64,000 bases of DNA, from positions 1 through 64,000 of the forward strand of contig CAJTFB010000007.1 of the NCBI GenBank assembly GCA_910575665.1, written 5' to 3'. Below the pieces are notes generated by a model. It searched no databases. It was given only the letters and a program-made list of their open reading frames with translations, and had not been told where the DNA came from. The position numbers were made by a program, and so were the translations under genes. Source of the DNA: Eubacteriaceae bacterium. Lineage in GTDB: Bacteria; Bacillota; Clostridia; Lachnospirales; Lachnospiraceae. Below are positions 59,789-64,000 of this stretch, in pieces (within the stretch, counting starts at the first letter, position 1; each line of letters begins with the position of its first letter).

Positions 59789-61765
59789 ATGATAAAACTA
59801 GATGAAAAGAATAAGAGACTGATTTTCCAGAGGAGAGACGAACTGACCATAATCGAACCCTATGGTGAAAACTGCCTTCGCTGCCGTATGACCCGGAATG
59901 GGGTGGTCTCGGATGAGAAATGGACACTTCAGGATGTTGTCACCAAAGATTGTTGCAGACTGGAAGGAGATGAGATGTTTGCGACGATCACCAATGGTGA
60001 TATGTCTGCTACCATTGAGACAGGACAGCCCTGGTATGGCGGTGTGATTAGTTATTATAAAAAAGGGAAAATGATTTTACATACCAAATTTGAAGGAGAT
60101 TATGTGAACCGGTTTGTTCATGTGGAAGGGGACAATTATCAGATCAAAGTAATCTTTGATGCCAATGAGGGTGAACATTTTTATGGTCTGGGTCAGGAGA
60201 CGGAGGATGCCTTTGACCGGAAAGGGAGTACGAGCAACCTGGTTCATTACAATACAAAATCCACGATTCCCTTTTTATATTCTTCGCTGGGATACGGTTT
60301 TTTCTGGAACAACCCTTCTCCGGGAAGGTGTGAGACCACGAGAAACCATACGCTCTGGTGCGCCGATAGTGCGTATCAGGCAGATTATCTCGTGTTTACG
60401 GGAGATACGCCTGGGGATATTATGAAGATTTACAGTGATCTGACGGGGTATGCGCCCAAATTTCCATCATGGGCGGCGGGCTTTTGGCAGTGCAAGCTGC
60501 GCTACGAAAGCCAAGATGAATTGCTGGAGGTTGCCAGAGAGTATAAAAAGCGAGGGATTCCTATATCAGCCATTGTGATCGACTATTTTCATTGGACAGA
60601 ACAGGGAGAGTGGAAATTTGATCCCAAATACTGGCCGGATCCGGAGAAAATGTGCCAGGAATTGGCGGAGATGGACATTAAGCCGGTTGTTTCCATCTGG
60701 CCGACCATCAATCCGGACAGTGAGAACTATAATAAGATGAATGATGCGAACATGCTTGTCAGAACGGAAAACGGACAGTATGGTACATTTTCCTTCTATG
60801 GACAGCAGACCTTTATCGATGCTATGAATCCGGACACCAGGGAGTATGTGTGGGATATTGTGAAAAACAACTATTACGATAACGGCATACGGAATTTCTG
60901 GCTGGATGAGGCGGAGCCAGAAGTACATCCACAGCAGTTCGGGCACTTGAAGTTTTATCTGGGAAATGGCGCGCAGACAGCGATGCTCTATCCCTATTAT
61001 TATGCCAAGATGTTTTATGACGGCTTGAGAGCCCAGGGGGAGGAAGAGATCATTCTTCTGACCAGGGCAGCTTATCCGGGAAGCCAGAAGTTTGGTGCAG
61101 CTGTCTGGAATGGGGATATTTTATCAAACTGGGAGGCTCTCCGGCAGAGTGTGACCAGCGGGCTGTCTATGGGAATGTGTGGTATACCATGGTGGAACAG
61201 TGACATCGGTGGATTTTTGAACGGGGATACCGAGAGCGAGGATTTCAGGGAGCTTATTGTTCGCTGGTTCCAGTTCGGGCTGTTTTCGCCGATCATGCGG
61301 CTTCACGGCGTGAGAAAAAGGGTAGAAGGCCAGCCAGAACCGAATCCGGGCATTATCGAGAGAAGTGGTGGGCCAAACGAAATATGGTGTTTTGGTGAAG
61401 AAAATTATAACATTATTAAATCCCTGATCGAGCTGCGGGAGAAACTCCGTCCCTATATTCTAAAGTATATGGAGATTGCAAGTCAGACAGGAGCGCCCTT
61501 GATGCGTCCTATGTTTTTTGATTATTATGACGATGCTCACTGCTATACCTTAGAGGAGCAGTATATGTTTGGTGAGGACATTTTGTTTGCTCCAGTCATG
61601 CGAAAGGGACAGAGAGAATGTAAAGTATATCTGCCAGAAGGAACGTGGATCAGTGTGATTGACAAAAAGGCGTATGAGGGAGGGCAAACGTTAGAAGTAC
61701 AAGTGGAACTGGACCAGTTTGCTGCCTTTGTAAAGCAGGGAAGCAGTATTATTGATGTTTTTTAA
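59789..61765 (+). CDS. Glycoside hydrolase family 31 (alpha-glucosidase/alpha-xylosidase type)
   Basis: Protein of 658 aa without signal peptide. The N-terminal beta-sandwich has GEHFYGLGQETEDAFDRKGSTSNLVHYNTKSTIPFLYSS. The catalytic barrel contains FWQCKLRYESQDELLEVAREYKKRGIPISAIVIDYFHWTEQGEW, the nucleophile Asp in FWLDEAEPEV and the acid/base Asp in AAVWNGDILSNWEAL. The last part is the usual GH31 beta domain. It should release alpha-linked glucose or xylose from oligosaccharides in the cytoplasm. AAAGGAGGAG precedes the ATG. Confidence 0.92.
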   Translation: MIKLDEKNKRLIFQRRDELTIIEPYGENCLRCRMTRNGVVSDEKWTLQDVVTKDCCRLEGDEMFATITNGDMSATIETGQPWYGGVISYYKKGKMILHTKFEGDYVNRFVHVEGDNYQIKVIFDANEGEHFYGLGQETEDAFDRKGSTSNLVHYNTKSTIPFLYSSLGYGFFWNNPSPGRCETTRNHTLWCADSAYQADYLVFTGDTPGDIMKIYSDLTGYAPKFPSWAAGFWQCKLRYESQDELLEVAREYKKRGIPISAIVIDYFHWTEQGEWKFDPKYWPDPEKMCQELAEMDIKPVVSIWPTINPDSENYNKMNDANMLVRTENGQYGTFSFYGQQTFIDAMNPDTREYVWDIVKNNYYDNGIRNFWLDEAEPEVHPQQFGHLKFYLGNGAQTAMLYPYYYAKMFYDGLRAQGEEEIILLTRAAYPGSQKFGAAVWNGDILSNWEALRQSVTSGLSMGMCGIPWWNSDIGGFLNGDTESEDFRELIVRWFQFGLFSPIMRLHGVRKRVEGQPEPNPGIIERSGGPNEIWCFGEENYNIIKSLIELREKLRPYILKYMEIASQTGAPLMRPMFFDYYDDAHCYTLEEQYMFGEDILFAPVMRKGQRECKVYLPEGTWISVIDKKAYEGGQTLEVQVELDQFAAFVKQGSSIIDVF

Positions 61766-61886
61766 ATATTGATAAGGTGAATATAAATAATGAAAATGAA
61801 AAATTGTTTTTCTCCGGTACAAATCGAAATAAATGTGTTATACTATATTCAGTTTGTTGTGTAGGAATTAAAGGAGAGCAGAGCTT

Positions 61887-63071
61887 ATGTTTAGAAAATT
61901 AAAAGTTGACAATTTTAAATCATTAGTGAATTTTTCTATTGAATTTTCACCTATGAGTGTGATTATTGGCAACAATGCCACAGGCAAGAGTAGTGTTTTG
62001 CAGGCAATTGATTTCTTGTGCAGTTCAGTAAAAGAAGATTTTGGGATTATGTTGGAACGTCGGAGCTGGTCGGCAGATAATATCAAGTCTAAATTAATAA
62101 ATTCAAACAAAATTCATTTTGATAGTAATATTTTACTTCATTCGGATGAAGGAGACCTTAGTTATGACTGGAAAATGGTTTTGTCGATTTATACTGGCAA
62201 AAATGAAGTGAGTTTGCTCTCTGAAAGTCTTGTGTGCAATGGAGAAGAATTGTTAGTGTATCAAAAGGGGAAAGATGGACTGATTAAAGATGAATATAAG
62301 GATATTAATATCTTACCCAGAGCTCTGGTGATTCATTCCTCTGTATTACGAATGTTGAATCGAGATGAGAAGTTGGATTTTCGAATTAAACGTTTTGTTG
62401 ACTTTTTAGAAAAGTCTGCTTCTTTTGAGATGCTTTCGCCAAATGAAATGAGACTTAGCAGCCGTGGTGTGAAAAAAAGCATTGGAATGTCTGGGAAAAA
62501 TTTACCATCATTTATTAAACAAATGACATCAGAGCAGAAAAAAAGTTTTATGAATAAGCTGACGTTTCTGTTGGGTGATAGAATTTCTGAAGTAGATGCT
62601 AAGACGCAGGGAAAACCTGGTTGGACTCAGATCGATAGCGTGGAAAAATATAAAAATAAGGAGATCCATGTATCTTCAAAAGAGATGAGCGATGGCATGC
62701 TACGCTTGTTAGCGTTTGTTGCTATCAGTGAAATAAAAGAGTCCAATGCAACAATGCTTTTAGATGAGGTAGAGAATGGCGTAAATACGAATTATGCGGA
62801 GCAATTGTTAGAACTTCTTGGGAGAATGTATGAAGAGAGAGGGCATCAGTTAATTTTGACAACTCATAGCACGGTATTTATGGACTATATTCCACCAGAA
62901 AAAATTATTTATCTGTATCGGGATGATGACGGATACACAAAGTCGGTGCAGCTCTTTGAAGGAGAACAGATGAAAGAACAACTAGACTATATGTATCCAG
63001 GAGAGATATTGCTTAATATGTCACAAGTGGAATTATTGGATAAATTACTTGCATATCGTGAGGAAGGTTGA
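61887..63071 (+). CDS. OLD/RecF-like AAA (ABC-type) ATPase of a putative two-gene defence system
   Basis: Protein of 394 aa. Start MFRKLKVDNFKSLVNFSIEFSPMSVIIG, Walker A GNNATGKSS (about 29-37), ABC-like signature SSKEMSDGMLRLLAF, Walker B ATMLLDEVENGVN and switch histidine TTHSTVFMDY. This is the AAA15/AAA21 type used in OLD, PARIS, Septu and related systems, here without a fused TOPRIM. The gene is AT-rich. AAAGGAG precedes the ATG, and TATACT at 61839-61844 may be its -10 box. The next gene starts 1 nt after its stop and supplies a TOPRIM-like partner. Function in defence is inferred. Confidence 0.85.
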   Translation: MFRKLKVDNFKSLVNFSIEFSPMSVIIGNNATGKSSVLQAIDFLCSSVKEDFGIMLERRSWSADNIKSKLINSNKIHFDSNILLHSDEGDLSYDWKMVLSIYTGKNEVSLLSESLVCNGEELLVYQKGKDGLIKDEYKDINILPRALVIHSSVLRMLNRDEKLDFRIKRFVDFLEKSASFEMLSPNEMRLSSRGVKKSIGMSGKNLPSFIKQMTSEQKKSFMNKLTFLLGDRISEVDAKTQGKPGWTQIDSVEKYKNKEIHVSSKEMSDGMLRLLAFVAISEIKESNATMLLDEVENGVNTNYAEQLLELLGRMYEERGHQLILTTHSTVFMDYIPPEKIIYLYRDDDGYTKSVQLFEGEQMKEQLDYMYPGEILLNMSQVELLDKLLAYREEG

Positions 63072-63072
63072 T

Positions 63073-63801
63073 ATGATGAAAATTGCTATAACCGGTGAGG
63101 GAAACACGGATTATGGGAAAAAGGAGTATGGTACAGGAAAGTGGCTACCAGGACCAGCAATCATTTATGCTGAAAAAATAGCAAAAGAGCAAGGAATGAA
63201 TATAGAACTGTTGCCAATTGAAAAACAAGATGTCATGAAAGTAAGAGTACAAGGACGTTCTACAAAGGGACTGTCTGGAAGAGGCATTCCGGCTACGAAA
63301 TTCATGATATTGAAAAATAAGAATAATTGTGATGCCGGAATATTTTACTGTGATGCTGATAAGGGAACAGGAACCAAAAGTAGCAATTGCTCAGCAGTCG
63401 CTAAACATTATGAAGAGGTGTATGTAGAAGTGAAGAATGGTTTGAGTTCGGACCAAGCCATTCCTATGATACCCTTAAGTATGATTGAGTGTTGGATGTT
63501 AGGAGATAAAGCAGCTTTGGAACAAATATTTCATCTTTCAATTTCTGAAAGTAAATTGCCAGATAAGCCAGAGTATGTCTGGGGGGCAAAAACGGATCCT
63601 GATAGTGACTATCCGAAAAATTATTTTGTACGACTAATTCGAAGTTTGGATCGTCGGTATGGTACATATCAATCTTGTCAAGAAGATTTTAATAAAATTG
63701 CAGAGCGCTCAACAATCTCAACATTACGAAAAACCTGTCCTCTTAGTTATGAACGTTTTTACACAGATTTTATTAATTTGCTTAAAAATGTAGATGTATG
63801 A
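63073..63801 (+). CDS. TOPRIM/DUF4276-like partner protein of the ATPase
   Basis: Protein of 242 aa. MMKIAITGEGNTDYG gives the N-terminal acidic motif (EGxTD) and GIFYCDADKGTG the D-x-D motif expected of a TOPRIM metal site; PLSMIECWMLGDKAALEQIF matches the region typical of DUF4276-like proteins. It is probably the nuclease or effector controlled by the ATPase encoded 1 nt upstream. GAGGAAGG lies 5 nt before the first of two ATGs. AT-rich like its partner. The same split (ATPase plus TOPRIM) is known in PARIS, but there the partner is DUF4435. Confidence 0.72.
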   Translation: MMKIAITGEGNTDYGKKEYGTGKWLPGPAIIYAEKIAKEQGMNIELLPIEKQDVMKVRVQGRSTKGLSGRGIPATKFMILKNKNNCDAGIFYCDADKGTGTKSSNCSAVAKHYEEVYVEVKNGLSSDQAIPMIPLSMIECWMLGDKAALEQIFHLSISESKLPDKPEYVWGAKTDPDSDYPKNYFVRLIRSLDRRYGTYQSCQEDFNKIAERSTISTLRKTCPLSYERFYTDFINLLKNVDV

Positions 63802-63837
63802 AAATATTCCAAGGAAGATGGTGCGTTAATTTACAAC

Positions 63838-63870
63838 CCCGGTGTGCCAATTACGGCATACCGGGATTTT
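63838..63870. terminator. Terminator between the defence-like operon and the deacetylase gene
   Basis: CCCGGTGTGCC (63838-63848) pairs with GGCATACCGGG (63855-63865), one G-T pair, followed by ATTTT. It lies between convergent genes. Confidence 0.75.
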
Positions 63871-63880
63871 GCTTAACATA

Positions 63881-64000
63881 TTATGATTTTACCTGACGCC
63901 CTTCATGATTGATGGTATATCCATCTTTCATAATGAGTTCTGAAATCGGCACGAAGGAAAACCCTTTTTCTTTTAGTGTATTGATCATGGTATCCAATGC
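63881..64000 (-). CDS. C-terminal end of a polysaccharide deacetylase-family protein (runs off window)
   Basis: The last 39 residues read ALDTMINTLKEKGFSFVPIS, then ELIMKDGYTI and a polar tail. The phrase LKEKGFSFVPISELI is the usual end of NodB-type polysaccharide deacetylases of the PdaA group, which act on peptidoglycan or other N-acetylated glycans. The catalytic part is outside the window. Confidence 0.65.
   Translation of the reverse strand, partial: ALDTMINTLKEKGFSFVPISELIMKDGYTINHEGRQVKS

Overview
The window looks like a chromosome segment of a low-to-mid GC, gut-type Firmicute, most likely a Lachnospiraceae relative (Clostridium cluster XIVa). The support is the hemZ-hisS-aspS gene order, strong purine-rich ribosome binding sites, split transketolase, FabV, DUF815 and YqeG-type housekeeping genes, and a Tn916/Tn1549-like integrative element. 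The genus is inference; no rRNA is present.

Positions 1 to about 18,390 are the right-hand part of an integrative conjugative or mobilizable element. From the left it holds the start of a probable IS256-like transposase, a relaxase and MobC, and a hairpin-rich gap that may be oriT. A cargo block follows: radical SAM protein, HxlR plus nitroreductase, two ArsR sensors, an internally deleted CadA-type ATPase with a separate HMA protein, CopA fused to CopZ, CsoR, a MATE pump, an AraC regulator and a receiver-less winged-helix regulator. The right end is a Tn916-like control and recombination module: Orf9-like repressor, long leader, sigma-like Orf7, HTH Orf8, a gene-free stretch that looks like structured RNA, Xis-like protein, RHH protein and tyrosine integrase. 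Directly after it lies the 3' end of hemZ, which indicates that the element split hemZ.

Positions 18.6 to 47.3 kb are ordinary chromosome: hisS, aspS, galM, a membrane protein, hemolysin III, fabV, convergent arcC, a beta-CASP metallo-beta-lactamase nuclease, an EAL protein, fructose-6-phosphate aldolase with split transketolase (non-oxidative pentose phosphate), a membrane protein, aroA, argS, a DUF815 ATPase, a YqeG phosphatase, a Xaa-Pro peptidase, a fused aroD-aroK, efp, fabH, a nucleosidase and two GH43 enzymes. Several intergenic regions carry stacked perfect hairpins or tandem copies of a gene's own 3' end.

Positions 47.5 to 58.4 kb form a signalling cluster: a divergent Hpt protein, then one roughly 10-kb operon with an HD-GYP response regulator, a histidine kinase, a second regulator whose HD motif is damaged, cheR, cheB, cheY, cheA, cheW and a chemoreceptor with almost no external sensing domain. 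No flagellar genes are visible.

Positions 58.5 to 64 kb hold tRNA-Pro(GGG), an AT-rich orphan protein with a PD-(D/E)xK nuclease signature, a GH31 glycosidase, an AT-rich two-gene operon (ABC-type ATPase plus TOPRIM/DUF4276-like protein) that resembles an OLD/PARIS-style defence system, and the end of a polysaccharide deacetylase gene. The ATPase-TOPRIM pair and the PD-(D/E)xK orphan are the best candidates for an undescribed defence function; the structured region at 16.1 to 16.45 kb is the best non-coding candidate.
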